NCBI RefSeq assembly: GCF_000485905.1
Contig: NC_022664.1
Coordinates: 558,001 to 622,000, forward strand
Reading direction: 5' to 3'
DNA: 64,000 bases
Origin: Spiribacter curvatus
GTDB taxonomy: Bacteria; Pseudomonadota; Gammaproteobacteria; Nitrococcales; Nitrococcaceae
Position 1 is the first letter of the stretch, and each line of letters begins with the position of its first letter. Positions 51,538-60,666 of this stretch are shown in pieces. The notes beneath the pieces were generated by a model. That model saw nothing but the letters and a program-made list of their open reading frames with translations, did no database searches and was not told where the DNA came from. The position numbers and the translations under genes are program-made.

Positions 51538-52755
51538 ATGACGCGCCCCTATCTCGATTACGCGGCGACGACACCCGTTGATCCCAGGGTGTCAGCGTTG
51601 ATGGCCACGCTCGAGGGGCCCGACGGTGTCTTTGCCAATCCCTCCAGTGACCATCCTGCCGGCCGGGCGGCCGCGCAACGGGTGGCGGCGGCGGAGTCGC
51701 AGGTGCGTGAAACACTGGGTGATCCGGGGTTCCGTACGGTCTGGACCAGCGGCGCCACCGAGGCGGATAACCTCGCGATTCTTGGACTCGCCCGCGCCCT
51801 GTCGAAGCGCGGCGACGCCCGGCGTCGTATGCTGGTGGCGGCGACCGAGCATTCTGCGGTGCTGGCGGCTGCGAGCGCGGCGCGGGAGTACGGCATGCAG
51901 GTGGATACGCTGCCGGTGGCGGCGGATGGTCGGCTGTCGCCGCAGACGCTGGCCGCTGCCCTGGATACCGATGTGGCGCTGGTCTCGCTGGCGTTGGTGA
52001 ATAACGAAACCGGCGTTATTCAGGACGTCCCGGCGCTGGCGCCGATGATTCGCAAGTCGGGTGCGCGGCTTCATCTCGATGCTGCGCAGGCACTCGGTCG
52101 ACTCCCGGATGCCAGTGCCTATGGCGATGCTGATCTGGTCTCGTTATCGGCGCATAAGTGCTGCGGACCCAAGGGTATTGGCGCGCTCTGCTACCGCCCG
52201 GACGTCCGACTGGCGCCCCTGTTGCACGGCGGTGGACAGCAGGCCGGGCTGCGCTCGGGCACGTTGCCGGTCGCACTGATCGCCGGTATGGGCGAGGCGC
52301 TGCGTCATCTCGATGATGTGGCCGAACGCCAACGCCAGCGCGCGCTCCAGCGGCGGTTGCGACAGGCGCTGCACGATCTCGGCGGCGTCGTGCTCAATGG
52401 CCGTGACGATGGCGCGCCCCATATCCTCAATGCATCCTTCCCCGGCGTGCATGGCGGGGCACTACGGGCGGCATTGAGCGACTTGTCGGTGGGCTTCGGC
52501 TCCGCTTGCAGTCGGCGCGATGGCCCGTCCCATGTGCTCCGGGCGATGGGGCGACCCGATGCGCTGGCCTATGCCTCGGTGCGGTTCAGCCTCGGGCGGT
52601 TCACCACCGAAGCGGATATCGATACGGCCATGGCAACGGTCACGGACGCGGTGACCACCCTTCGGTCCGTCTCGCCGCTGTGGCGCGAGATGAGTGAGGG
52701 GCGTCACACCGTGGATTCTGCCTACGGCGTCACAACCGCGCTGGAAATGGCTTGA
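51538..52755 (+). CDS. Cysteine desulfurase (NifS/IscS family)
   Basis: A PLP enzyme that removes sulfur from cysteine as a protein-bound persulfide for Fe-S clusters or thiolated tRNA. The 405-residue protein has YLDYAATTPVDPRV, TSGATEADNLAILG, ATEHSAV, the PLP lysine in SLSAHKCCGPKG (Lys207) and the mobile-loop Cys324 in GFGSACSRRDGPSHVLRAMG. The loop after the catalytic Cys (SRRDGPSH) differs from IscS (TSASLEPS) and is closer to NifS. I chose ATG 51538; GTG 51532 in the same frame, directly after the cysE stop, is possible. No iscR precedes it. Confidence 0.9.
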   Translation: MTRPYLDYAATTPVDPRVSALMATLEGPDGVFANPSSDHPAGRAAAQRVAAAESQVRETLGDPGFRTVWTSGATEADNLAILGLARALSKRGDARRRMLVAATEHSAVLAAASAAREYGMQVDTLPVAADGRLSPQTLAAALDTDVALVSLALVNNETGVIQDVPALAPMIRKSGARLHLDAAQALGRLPDASAYGDADLVSLSAHKCCGPKGIGALCYRPDVRLAPLLHGGGQQAGLRSGTLPVALIAGMGEALRHLDDVAERQRQRALQRRLRQALHDLGGVVLNGRDDGAPHILNASFPGVHGGALRAALSDLSVGFGSACSRRDGPSHVLRAMGRPDALAYASVRFSLGRFTTEADIDTAMATVTDAVTTLRSVSPLWREMSEGRHTVDSAYGVTTALEMA

Positions 52756-52759
52756 ATCA

Positions 52760-53140
52760 ATGGTGGCTGATCGGAGATCGTGGTCACTAGCGCGGTTGGG
52801 CGCGCCTGTCGAGCGGGCCGGGTGGTCCCACGGGTCGGCGGGTCGAATCGACGAAGATTGCCGGGTGGACTGCTGGCTGGTGATCGACAGGGGGACTGTC
52901 CGGGAGGCGCGTTTCGAGGTCTTCGGCGGCCCGGAGGCGATGCAGGGCGCGGCGTGGCTGGCAGAATGGCTGACGGGGCGGCGCCTCGCGGCAGCACAGA
53001 CGGTGACTGGACGCTGGCTGGCCGAGTCCGCGGCATTGTCTGATGAAGCTCGAACGGCGGCACTGAGTATTGAAGATGCGCTGCGGTCTGCATTGGCCGC
53101 ATCGCCGGAAGCGATCAATGGAGCAAGCGATGAATATTGA
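52760..53140 (+). CDS. IscU/NifU-N-like scaffold homologue lacking two ligand cysteines
   Basis: A 126-residue protein that follows IscU over most of its length: DCRVDCWLVIDRGTVREARFEVFGGPEAMQ corresponds to IscU CGDVMKLQI...ARFKTYGCGSAIA, and AEWLTGRRLAAAQ and IEDALRSALA to EWVKGKSLDEAQ and AEDAIKAAIA. IscU holds its cluster with Cys37, Cys63 and Cys106. Here the first region has Cys34 and Cys38, but the second Cys is Gly (FGGPEA) and the third is Ala (RTAALSIEDA). A canonical scaffold role is therefore doubtful. It begins 4 bases after the desulfurase and overlaps the IscA-like gene by 11 bases. Confidence 0.75.
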   Translation: MVADRRSWSLARLGAPVERAGWSHGSAGRIDEDCRVDCWLVIDRGTVREARFEVFGGPEAMQGAAWLAEWLTGRRLAAAQTVTGRWLAESAALSDEARTAALSIEDALRSALAASPEAINGASDEY

Positions 53141-53456
53141 ACTGACTGAGCGGGCGGCCAATCATATCCGGGATGCCCTGGTTCGGCACGGAAGCGGCAT
53201 CGGGCTGCGGCTGGGTGTGCGGACGTCGGGATGCTCTGGATTCATGTACACGGTGGATTACGCCGATCGGCCGGGCGACAACGATCTTGTCGTCCAGCAG
53301 CACGGCGTATCGGTGGTGATCGATCGTAAGAGCCTGCCATTCCTCGATGGAATGGAGGTGGACTTCGTGCGCGAGGGGCTCAATGAGCGATTCAGCTTCC
53401 GTAATCCGAATGTCTCTGCGGAATGCGGCTGTGGCGAGAGCTTTGCGGTGCAGTGA
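53130..53456 (+). CDS. IscA-like A-type Fe-S carrier protein
   Basis: A 108-residue HesB/IscA-family protein that carries or delivers Fe-S clusters. The three ligand cysteines are intact: Cys in RTSGCSGFMYTVDYAD and the pair in ECGCGESFAV near the C-terminus. It looks more like IscA than ErpA, but this cannot be settled by eye. I chose ATG 53130 with GGAG 6 bases upstream. It overlaps the IscU-like gene, so the pair is probably translated together, and ndk follows after 68 bases. Confidence 0.9.
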   Translation: MNIELTERAANHIRDALVRHGSGIGLRLGVRTSGCSGFMYTVDYADRPGDNDLVVQQHGVSVVIDRKSLPFLDGMEVDFVREGLNERFSFRNPNVSAECGCGESFAVQ

Positions 53457-53524
53457 TTGCCGCTGACCCAGCTGCTGGGTAGACTGGCGGATTATCCTTT
53501 AAATCGCCGACAGGAGCAGACTCA

Positions 53525-53953
53525 ATGGCCGTTGAACGCACCCTTTCCATCGTCAAGCCGGATGCCGTCGCGGGCAACAACATCGGCGAAATCTATCGCC
53601 GCTTCGAGACCGCCGGTCTGCGGATCATTGCCGCACGCATGGTGCATCTGACCCAGTCGCAGGCCGAGTCCTTCTACGCGGTACACCGTGAGCGGCCGTT
53701 TTTCAGTGCGCTGGTGAACTTCATGATCTCGGGTCCAGTAATGGTCCAGGTGCTCGAGGGTGATGACGCCATTCGCAAGAATCGTGAGGTGATGGGCGCC
53801 ACCAACCCGGCCGAGGCGGCTGCGGGTACCATCCGTCACGACCTTGCCGAGACGGTGGATGCGAACGCGGCCCACGGATCCGATTCCCCCGAAACGGCCC
53901 GCGAAGAGATCGCTTTTTTCTTTGGTGAAGATGACCTCCACAGCCGCAACTGA
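53525..53953 (+). CDS. ndk: Nucleoside diphosphate kinase
   Basis: Ndk balances NTP pools through a phosphohistidine intermediate. The 142-residue protein has [21 protein letters not shown], the [26 protein letters not shown] stretch, [23 protein letters not shown] with the catalytic His in NAAHGSDS, all diagnostic. AGGAG lies 8 bases before the ATG. A small inverted repeat ACCCAG/CTGGGT is in the preceding gap. The 3' end overlaps rlmN by 23 bases. Confidence 0.98.
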   Translation: MAVERTLSIVKPDAVAGNNIGEIYRRFETAGLRIIAARMVHLTQSQAESFYAVHRERPFFSALVNFMISGPVMVQVLEGDDAIRKNREVMGATNPAEAAAGTIRHDLAETVDANAAHGSDSPETAREEIAFFFGEDDLHSRN

Positions 53954-55058
53954 GCAACGTCCACGGACCGAGTCGGGCCGGCTCAATCTGCTCGGTCTGG
54001 ATGCGGCCGGGCTCGATGAGCTGCTCCAGGAGCTCGATGAGAAGCCATTCCGCAGCAAGCAGCTGCGGCAGTGGCTGCATCAGCGCCGGGTGTTTGACTT
54101 CGACGAGATGACTGACCTCGCCAAAGGTTTCCGCGGCAAGCTCGTCGATCTCGCCGAGCTGCGCGTCCCGAAGGCGATCTTCGATCGTGAATCCGCGGAT
54201 GGGACGCGCAAGTGGCTGCTGGCACTCGAGAGCGGTCAAGCTGTAGAGACCGTCTATATCCCCGAGCGTGGGCGCGGTACCCTGTGTGTTTCCTCGCAGG
54301 TGGGGTGTGCGCTGGACTGTGGGTTCTGCTCCACGGGTAAACAGGGATTCAACCGTAACCTGTCAGCGGCCGAGATCATCGGGCAGCTCCACTATGCGAC
54401 TCAGGCACTGGAGGACGAGGGCCGTGAGCGTCGGGTAACGAATGTCGTCATGATGGGGATGGGTGAGCCACTCGCGAATTTCCGCAACGTCGTGGCGGCG
54501 ACCAATCTGATGGTCGATCCGTATGCATGGGGGCTCTCACGCCGCCGGGTGACCCTATCGACGGTCGGGCTCGTGCCAGCGCTCTATCGATTGACGGATG
54601 TCAGCAACATCAGCCTCGCGGTCTCGCTCCATGCCCCGAACGACGCGCTCCGCGACGAGATTGTGCCGATCAATCGCAAATACCCGCTGCGCGAATTGTT
54701 GCCGGCCTGCGAGCATTACCTCGGCAATACACCGCATCACTGCATCTACTGGGAATATGTGATGCTCGATGGCGTCAATGACAGCGATGCCCAGGCGCGG
54801 GAGCTTGCAGCGCTGCTTCGTCACATCCCATCGAAAATCAATCTGATACCATTCAATCCGTTTCCGGGTACCCGCTACGAGGCCTCGCCCAGAGAGCGTA
54901 TCCACCGCTTTGCGGATATCCTCCAGAACGCCGGTTTCATCACCACAATCCGCCGCACGCGGGGTCAGGATATTGACGGTGCCTGCGGCCAGCTAGTGGG
55001 TCAGGTGATCAACCGCCGCAATCAGGGCAAACGCGGAACGACCTCGGCAAACGCCTGA
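53931..55058 (+). CDS. rlmN: Dual-specificity 23S rRNA/tRNA adenine C2-methyltransferase RlmN
   Basis: RlmN is a radical SAM enzyme that makes m2A2503 in 23S rRNA and m2A37 in some tRNAs. The 375-residue protein has the radical-SAM CxxxCxxC as CALDCGFC followed by [24 protein letters not shown], and the C-terminal Cys in [12 protein letters not shown], used for the methylated-cysteine mechanism. I chose ATG 53931 inside the ndk end; no good later start keeps the N-terminal LLGLDAAGL segment. One base overlap with pilW. Confidence 0.96.
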   Translation: MTSTAATEQRPRTESGRLNLLGLDAAGLDELLQELDEKPFRSKQLRQWLHQRRVFDFDEMTDLAKGFRGKLVDLAELRVPKAIFDRESADGTRKWLLALESGQAVETVYIPERGRGTLCVSSQVGCALDCGFCSTGKQGFNRNLSAAEIIGQLHYATQALEDEGRERRVTNVVMMGMGEPLANFRNVVAATNLMVDPYAWGLSRRRVTLSTVGLVPALYRLTDVSNISLAVSLHAPNDALRDEIVPINRKYPLRELLPACEHYLGNTPHHCIYWEYVMLDGVNDSDAQARELAALLRHIPSKINLIPFNPFPGTRYEASPRERIHRFADILQNAGFITTIRRTRGQDIDGACGQLVGQVINRRNQGKRGTTSANA

Positions 55059-55807
55059 TGCGCCAGCTCCTTTGTGCCCTGCTCTCGCTGGCGGTCGTGG
55101 GTTGCACTACCCAGCCCAGCGGGCCGGCAACACCGGAGCAGGCCGCGCTTGCGGCGAGCGCGAACACGCAGATCGCCACCCACCATCTTCGAAACGGCGC
55201 ACTCGAGCCCGCCCTTGGCAAAATCCGTCAGGCGCTGGAGCAGGATCCTCAATCGATCGATGCCCAGCTTGTCGCAGCGGAACTGTGGACAAGGCTCGAT
55301 GATCCGGAGCGGGCCGAGCGCCATTATCGCCAGGCGCTGTCCGTTGGCGAACGCACCGGGGCAGCATTGAACAACTATGCTGCATTCCTGTGCCGACAGG
55401 ATCGCTTGCCGGCGGCGCTCGAGCACTGGGATGAGGCGGCGTCCAATCCGCTCTATGACAATCGTGCCATGGCGCTGAGCAACGCGGCCCGGTGTGTCAC
55501 CGATCAAAAGCCGCCGTCCGCCGATGGGTTGGCAGAGCATTACTGGCGATCGGCACTGACGCTTCGTCCGGACTACCGCCCGGCACTTGGCGGGATGGCG
55601 GAGTGGAATCTGGCGAATGACCGGGTGGACGCCGCAGACGCGTGGTATTCGCGATACACTGCGGCGACCGAAGAAACGGCATCGACGCTCTGGTTGGGGA
55701 TAAGAATTGCCAGAGCGGGGGATAACGCGGAGCGTCAGGGACGTCTGATTGCGAGGCTCAGGGGGCAATTCCCCGAATCCGAGCAGGCCGCACGATTGAT
55801 GGAGTAA
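55058..55807 (+). CDS. pilW: Type IV pilus biogenesis/stability lipoprotein PilW (PilF)
   Basis: An outer-membrane lipoprotein pilotin that helps assemble the PilQ secretin. The 249-residue protein has a lipoprotein signal (LLSLAVVGC, Cys16) and TPR repeats: ANTQIATHHLRNGALEPALGKIRQALEQDP, AELWTRLDDPERAERHYRQAL, AALNNYAAFLCRQDRLPAALEHW. The rlmN-pilW-rodZ order supports the call, since the TPR sequence alone would be ambiguous. No other pilus genes are in the window. Confidence 0.88.
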   Translation: MRQLLCALLSLAVVGCTTQPSGPATPEQAALAASANTQIATHHLRNGALEPALGKIRQALEQDPQSIDAQLVAAELWTRLDDPERAERHYRQALSVGERTGAALNNYAAFLCRQDRLPAALEHWDEAASNPLYDNRAMALSNAARCVTDQKPPSADGLAEHYWRSALTLRPDYRPALGGMAEWNLANDRVDAADAWYSRYTAATEETASTLWLGIRIARAGDNAERQGRLIARLRGQFPESEQAARLME

Positions 55808-55814
55808 GCGCTTC

Positions 55815-56879
55815 ATGACGCAGCGAGAAGATTCGGGTGAGACAACCAGCGCCGAGCGCGCATATGCGGGACCGGGCCGGGCGCTTCGCGATGAGCGCCT
55901 GCGCCAGGAAAAGGATTCGGCCGAAATCGCCGATGCATTGCACCTCAACCGCCGGACCATCGAGGCGCTGGAGGCTGATGACTACGATCATCTTCCGCCT
56001 CTGACATTCGTGCGCGGCTACATCCGCGCTTACTGCCAGTTCCTCGAGATGGATCCGGAGCCGGTGATCCGGCGGCTGAGTGATGCCGGGGCCGATGCGG
56101 GCAGGCAGCCGCTTCAAGCCCGCGCCGGTGTGACGTCGCCCGGCAGCCGGGCCGGGCGATCTGCGCGCCCCGCCCGGCAGGGCATGGGATTCGTGGGCGT
56201 GGCGCTGAGCCTCGCGGTACTGATTGCCGCGCTGGTGGCCGGTGGCTGGTGGCTCTCGCGCTCGAATATCAGCCTGCCACTGCTTGGCTCGGTGAGCGAC
56301 GGTATCGTTGGTGGTGGCGAATCCACACCGGGGGTGGACAGCGCCGAGTCGACGCCGGAGCTGGAGTCCGACATGCAGTCCGAACCGGTCGCGGATCCGG
56401 CGCCAGCGCTTGAGTCCGAGCCTGAGCCTGAGCCTGAGCCTGAGACCGAGCCTGCGCTTGAGTCTGAGCCCGAATCCGAACCGGCGCCAGCAACCGAACC
56501 GGCCCCGGAACCGGATCCGACCACAGAGCGCGGAACGGAAACCGCCACTGCACCGGAGATGCCGACGCTCGACAATGCAGCGATCGCCGATGCAGTCATG
56601 CAGACGGCCTCGGAGTCCGATCGCGGCACGACAGCGCCACAAGTGGTGTTCCGGTTCAGCGGTGAGTCCTGGATGGAAGTGACCGATGCGACGGGTGAGC
56701 GTCTTCTGTTCGGGATCTCCGAATCCGGCGAGCAGCGTCTCGAGGGCGAGCCACCGTTTGAGATTGTGGTCGGCGACACCGAGAACGTCCGGCTTGAATT
56801 CGAGGGCGAGCCCGTCGATCTGGCGGAGTACGCACGGGGGAGCGTTGCTCGATTCACATTGGGAGGAAATGGTGAGTAG
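55815..56879 (+). CDS. rodZ: Cytoskeleton protein RodZ
   Basis: RodZ links MreB filaments to the cell-wall elongation machinery. The 354-residue protein has an N-terminal helix-turn-helix (about 20-85: [43 protein letters not shown]), a single membrane helix (about 124-147), a periplasmic linker (about 155-245) of Glu/Pro repeats, and the C-terminal beta domain ([28 protein letters not shown]). The linker is encoded partly by a GAGCCT tandem repeat. hisS begins inside its last codons. Confidence 0.95.
   Translation: MTQREDSGETTSAERAYAGPGRALRDERLRQEKDSAEIADALHLNRRTIEALEADDYDHLPPLTFVRGYIRAYCQFLEMDPEPVIRRLSDAGADAGRQPLQARAGVTSPGSRAGRSARPARQGMGFVGVALSLAVLIAALVAGGWWLSRSNISLPLLGSVSDGIVGGGESTPGVDSAESTPELESDMQSEPVADPAPALESEPEPEPEPETEPALESEPESEPAPATEPAPEPDPTTERGTETATAPEMPTLDNAAIADAVMQTASESDRGTTAPQVVFRFSGESWMEVTDATGERLLFGISESGEQRLEGEPPFEIVVGDTENVRLEFEGEPVDLAEYARGSVARFTLGGNGE
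56418..56444 (+). repeat. GAGCCT hexanucleotide tandem repeat in rodZ
   Basis: Four copies of GAGCCT plus a final GAG encode Glu-Pro repeats in the periplasmic linker of RodZ. Slippage would change linker length by whole Glu-Pro units without shifting the frame. Confidence 0.9.
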
Positions 56880-58161
56880 TCCAATCCAGAACGTCCGTGG
56901 CTTCGGCGACGTGTTGCCGTCTGAGGGGCCGGCGTGGGCGTTCGTTGAGCAGACATTCCGGCGCGAGCTCGAGCGCTACGGCTACGCCGAAGTCCGTCTG
57001 CCCATTGTTGAGAAAACAGAGCTCTTCTCCCGGGCGATTGGCGAAGTGACCGACATCGTCGAAAAAGAGATGTATACGTTCATCGACCGCAACGGTGACA
57101 GTCTGACCCTCCGGCCGGAGGGCACGGCCGGCTGTGTGCGGGCGGCACTGCAGCGGGGGCTGCTGCACAATGCGCAACCGCGGCTCTGGTACAGCGGTCC
57201 GATGTTCCGTCACGAGCGCCCGCAGAAGGGGCGTTATCGCCAGTTCCATCAGGTGGGCGCCGAGGCATTCGGCGTGCCGGGTCCCGATATTGATGCGGAG
57301 TTGATCCTGCTCTCCGGACGGATCCTTCGTGCCCTGGGGGTTAGAGACCTGCGTCTCGAGATCAACAGTCTGGGCACGCAGGCCGCCCGCCAGCGTTATC
57401 GTGAGGCATTGATCGAGCACTTCCAGGCGCATTCCTCAACCCTCGACGACGATGCGCAGCGGCGGCTTCACAGCAATCCGCTACGGGTTCTGGATAGCAA
57501 GAATCCCGCCATGGCGTCCGTGATTGAAGCCGCGCCGGATCTCGCCGATTATCTCGATGAGGAATCGCAGACCCATTTCCAGTCCCTGTGCGACATGCTG
57601 GATGGCGCTGGCCAGTCCTATCGTGTCAATACACGGCTCGTCCGTGGCCTCGATTACTATGGTGGGACGGTGTTCGAATGGATCAGCGCTGATCTTGGGG
57701 CGCAGGGAACCGTCCTGGCCGGTGGGCGCTATGACGTTCTCGTGGAGATGATCGGCGGTCGTCCAACACCCGCGATCGGCTTTGCCGCCGGGCTCGAGCG
57801 GCTGGTGGCACTGGTGGAGGCCGCCAATAGCGCGCCATCGGCCCCGGCACCCGATGCGGCACTGGTGATCAGCGATGATAGCCTGCAGTCAGACACGCTG
57901 GCGCTCGCGGAACGGCTGCGCGACGAGTTGCCATGGCTTCATTTGCAGATGCCCCTCGGCGGTGGGTCGATGAAAAGCCAGTTGCGCCGCGCCAATCGCA
58001 GTGGTGCCGCGGTTGCACTGATCCGTGGTGCCGAGGAGGCGGCCGCGGAGACCATCTCCGTTAAATACCTGCGTGATGATCTTGAGCAGGAAACGGTGGC
58101 CATTGGAGAGCTCCCGAAGATACTCTCCGCGCTGCAAGCAAACAGAACAGGACAATATTGA
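56872..58161 (+). CDS. hisS: Histidyl-tRNA synthetase
   Basis: HisS charges tRNA-His. The 429-residue class II synthetase has [15 protein letters not shown], motif 2 [24 protein letters not shown], the HisA motif [13 protein letters not shown] and motif 3 [15 protein letters not shown] prefer GTG 56872, which has GGAGG 5 bases upstream; the ATG at 56869 in frame would leave only a 2-base spacer. It overlaps the rodZ end by 8 bases. ispG, usually found between rodZ and hisS, is absent. Confidence 0.96.
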   Translation: MSSPIQNVRGFGDVLPSEGPAWAFVEQTFRRELERYGYAEVRLPIVEKTELFSRAIGEVTDIVEKEMYTFIDRNGDSLTLRPEGTAGCVRAALQRGLLHNAQPRLWYSGPMFRHERPQKGRYRQFHQVGAEAFGVPGPDIDAELILLSGRILRALGVRDLRLEINSLGTQAARQRYREALIEHFQAHSSTLDDDAQRRLHSNPLRVLDSKNPAMASVIEAAPDLADYLDEESQTHFQSLCDMLDGAGQSYRVNTRLVRGLDYYGGTVFEWISADLGAQGTVLAGGRYDVLVEMIGGRPTPAIGFAAGLERLVALVEAANSAPSAPAPDAALVISDDSLQSDTLALAERLRDELPWLHLQMPLGGGSMKSQLRRANRSGAAVALIRGAEEAAAETISVKYLRDDLEQETVAIGELPKILSALQANRTGQY

Positions 58162-58164
58162 CTC

Positions 58165-58794
58165 GTGGCATACGACGACGAAGAACAACTCGAGGCAATC
58201 CGCGCCTGGTGGCATCGGTACGGGCGGATGGTCATCATCGCCGCGATTGCGGTACTGGCCGTGGTGCTCGGCTGGCAACAATGGACAGCCTGGCAGGATC
58301 GTCAGGCGGCTTCCGCGTCGGCGGATTACGCTGCGATCCTGGCGTCACTCAATGATGATGACCGTGAGGCCGCGGGCAATCGACTGCGCTCGCTGCGCGA
58401 GGCCCATGCAGACAGTCCTTATGCCGCAATGGCGACTCTCGCGGTCGCCACCGCAGCCGCCAGCGAGGGCGAGCCGCAGGTGGCTGCCGACGCGCTGCAA
58501 TGGCTGACTACGCATCAGACCGATAGCCCGATGCGGGTGGTCGCGCGTCTGCGTCAGGCTGAGGCCCTCCAGGCGGCCGGGGACGACGAGGCGGCGCTGA
58601 CTGTGCTCGAGCCACTTCCCTCGGGGCCCCTGCGGCCACGGTTCCTCGAGCTGCAGGGCGATCTCGAGGTCGCGTTGGGCAATCCGGATGCAGCCATCGA
58701 TGCCTACCAACAGGCGCTTGAGTCCGTATCCGGTCAGCGCCGTTCCCTGGTCGAGATCAAGCTCTTCGATCTCGGCGGGGCGCCCGCATCATGA
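58165..58794 (+). CDS. yfgM: YfgM/ancillary SecYEG-interacting TPR membrane protein
   Basis: YfgM is a single-span inner-membrane protein with a periplasmic TPR domain that binds PpiD and SecYEG. The 209-residue protein has MAYDDEEQLEAIRAWWHRYG, a membrane helix (about 22-40) and helical repeats (ARLRQAEALQAAGDDEAALTVLE, GNPDAAIDAYQQAL). The start is GTG, 3 bases after hisS. A PpiD partner is encoded at 32.4 kb. Overlaps bamB by 4 bases. Confidence 0.92.
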   Translation: MAYDDEEQLEAIRAWWHRYGRMVIIAAIAVLAVVLGWQQWTAWQDRQAASASADYAAILASLNDDDREAAGNRLRSLREAHADSPYAAMATLAVATAAASEGEPQVAADALQWLTTHQTDSPMRVVARLRQAEALQAAGDDEAALTVLEPLPSGPLRPRFLELQGDLEVALGNPDAAIDAYQQALESVSGQRRSLVEIKLFDLGGAPAS

Positions 58795-59948
58795 GTACGG
58801 CAGGCATGAGAGCGGCCATACTGATTGGGCTGGTGGTCTGGCTGACCGGTTGCGGTGGCGCCTCACTGATCAAGGCTGAAGATCCCCCCGCTTTTGACAA
58901 CGCCGTGGCTGGCGCGCAGGTCAGTCAGCACTGGCAGGCTCGCGTGGGTGCGGATACGCCGCCCGGTTATCGGCTTGAACCCGCGCTTTTTGATGACCGG
59001 GTGTTCGCCGCGGCCGCTGATGGCAGGGTGATGGCCTTTGAGGCCGATACCGGCGAGCGAGTCTGGCGCCAGTCACTGGACGCGTCGATTACCGGTGCAG
59101 TGGGTGTCGGCGAAGACGGTGTGGCGGTCGGTACTGCTGACGCCCAGGTCATTCTCATGGATGCCAGCAGCGGCGAGGTGCAGTGGCGGCGTGGTGTCAG
59201 TAGCGAGGTGCTGGCGCCCCCGGCGGTGGGGCAGGGCAGTGTTGTCGTGCGCACCGGTGATGGCGGTGTCTTTGCCCTGGATGCGGAGTCGGGCCAGCAG
59301 CGCTGGCTCTATCGTCGTAATGTGCCCGCCTTGAGCCTGCGCGGCCATTCCTCGCCAGTCCTGGTGAATGGCGGCGTCGTGGCCGGTTTCGATAACGGCC
59401 GGCTGAGCGCGCTGGATCTCGACACGGGTGACCCGGCCTGGGAGGCGACCGTTGCCGTTCCAGAGGGGCGGAGTGATCTCGAGCGCATGATTGATATCGA
59501 CGCCGATCCGACGGTCGCGGGCGGCGACCTTTTCGCCGGCGCCTACCAGGGGCGGCTTGCCGGTATCGCGCTGGCGGATGGCCAGATCGCATGGACGCGT
59601 GACGTCTCGGTCCTTGGTGGCCTGGCGGTTGACGACAACTATATCTATGCGACTGATGCGCAGGGTTATATCTGGGCGCTCGATCGTCGTAATGGTGCAT
59701 CGGTATGGCGCCTCGACGCACTTGAGGGGGTATCGCTGACAGCGCCCCGGCGTTACCGGGACGGTCTGATCGTGGCCGGTTCGGATGGGTATCTCAACTG
59801 GATCGGTCGGCGTGACGGCGAACTGCAGGCACGCCATGCCATCGGCAATGCCCGGCTTTCCGCGCCGCCGCTCGTCGACGAGGATCAAATCGTCATACTC
59901 GACCGCCGTGGACGCCTCCAGGCGATCAGCATCGAACCGAATAATTAA
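58791..59948 (+). CDS. bamB: Outer membrane protein assembly factor BamB
   Basis: BamB is the beta-propeller lipoprotein of the BAM complex that inserts outer-membrane proteins. The 385-residue protein has a lipoprotein signal with Cys21 (WLTGCGG) and an eight-bladed PQQ-like propeller: FEADTGERVWRQSLDASITGAVGV, VLMDASSGEVQWRRGVSSEVLAPPAV, LDLDTGDPAWEATVA, ALADGQIAWTRDVS and later blades. In E. coli der follows; here adk does. ATG 58806 is an alternative in-frame start. Confidence 0.95.
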   Translation: MSTAGMRAAILIGLVVWLTGCGGASLIKAEDPPAFDNAVAGAQVSQHWQARVGADTPPGYRLEPALFDDRVFAAAADGRVMAFEADTGERVWRQSLDASITGAVGVGEDGVAVGTADAQVILMDASSGEVQWRRGVSSEVLAPPAVGQGSVVVRTGDGGVFALDAESGQQRWLYRRNVPALSLRGHSSPVLVNGGVVAGFDNGRLSALDLDTGDPAWEATVAVPEGRSDLERMIDIDADPTVAGGDLFAGAYQGRLAGIALADGQIAWTRDVSVLGGLAVDDNYIYATDAQGYIWALDRRNGASVWRLDALEGVSLTAPRRYRDGLIVAGSDGYLNWIGRRDGELQARHAIGNARLSAPPLVDEDQIVILDRRGRLQAISIEPNN

Positions 59949-60617
<669 letters not shown>

Positions 60618-60631
60618 TCCGGGAACCCGTG

Positions 60632-60666
60632 CGCGCATCATGCGTTCCCAGAACGCATGATGCGCG
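60632..60666 (+). promoter_or_regulatory. Perfect 16-bp hairpin over the start codon of the NfeD gene
   Basis: Bases 60632-60647 are the exact reverse complement of 60651-60666, with a CCA loop. The 3' arm contains both candidate ATGs (60657 and 60660). No T run follows and no Shine-Dalgarno is visible. It could stabilise the adk 3' end, terminate transcription or block NfeD translation. Confidence 0.85.

Noticed and set aside
56401-56560. RodZ repeats as a CRISPR or minisatellite array
   Set aside because: The repeats are short, contiguous, in frame and encode Glu-Pro; there are no spacers and no cas genes.
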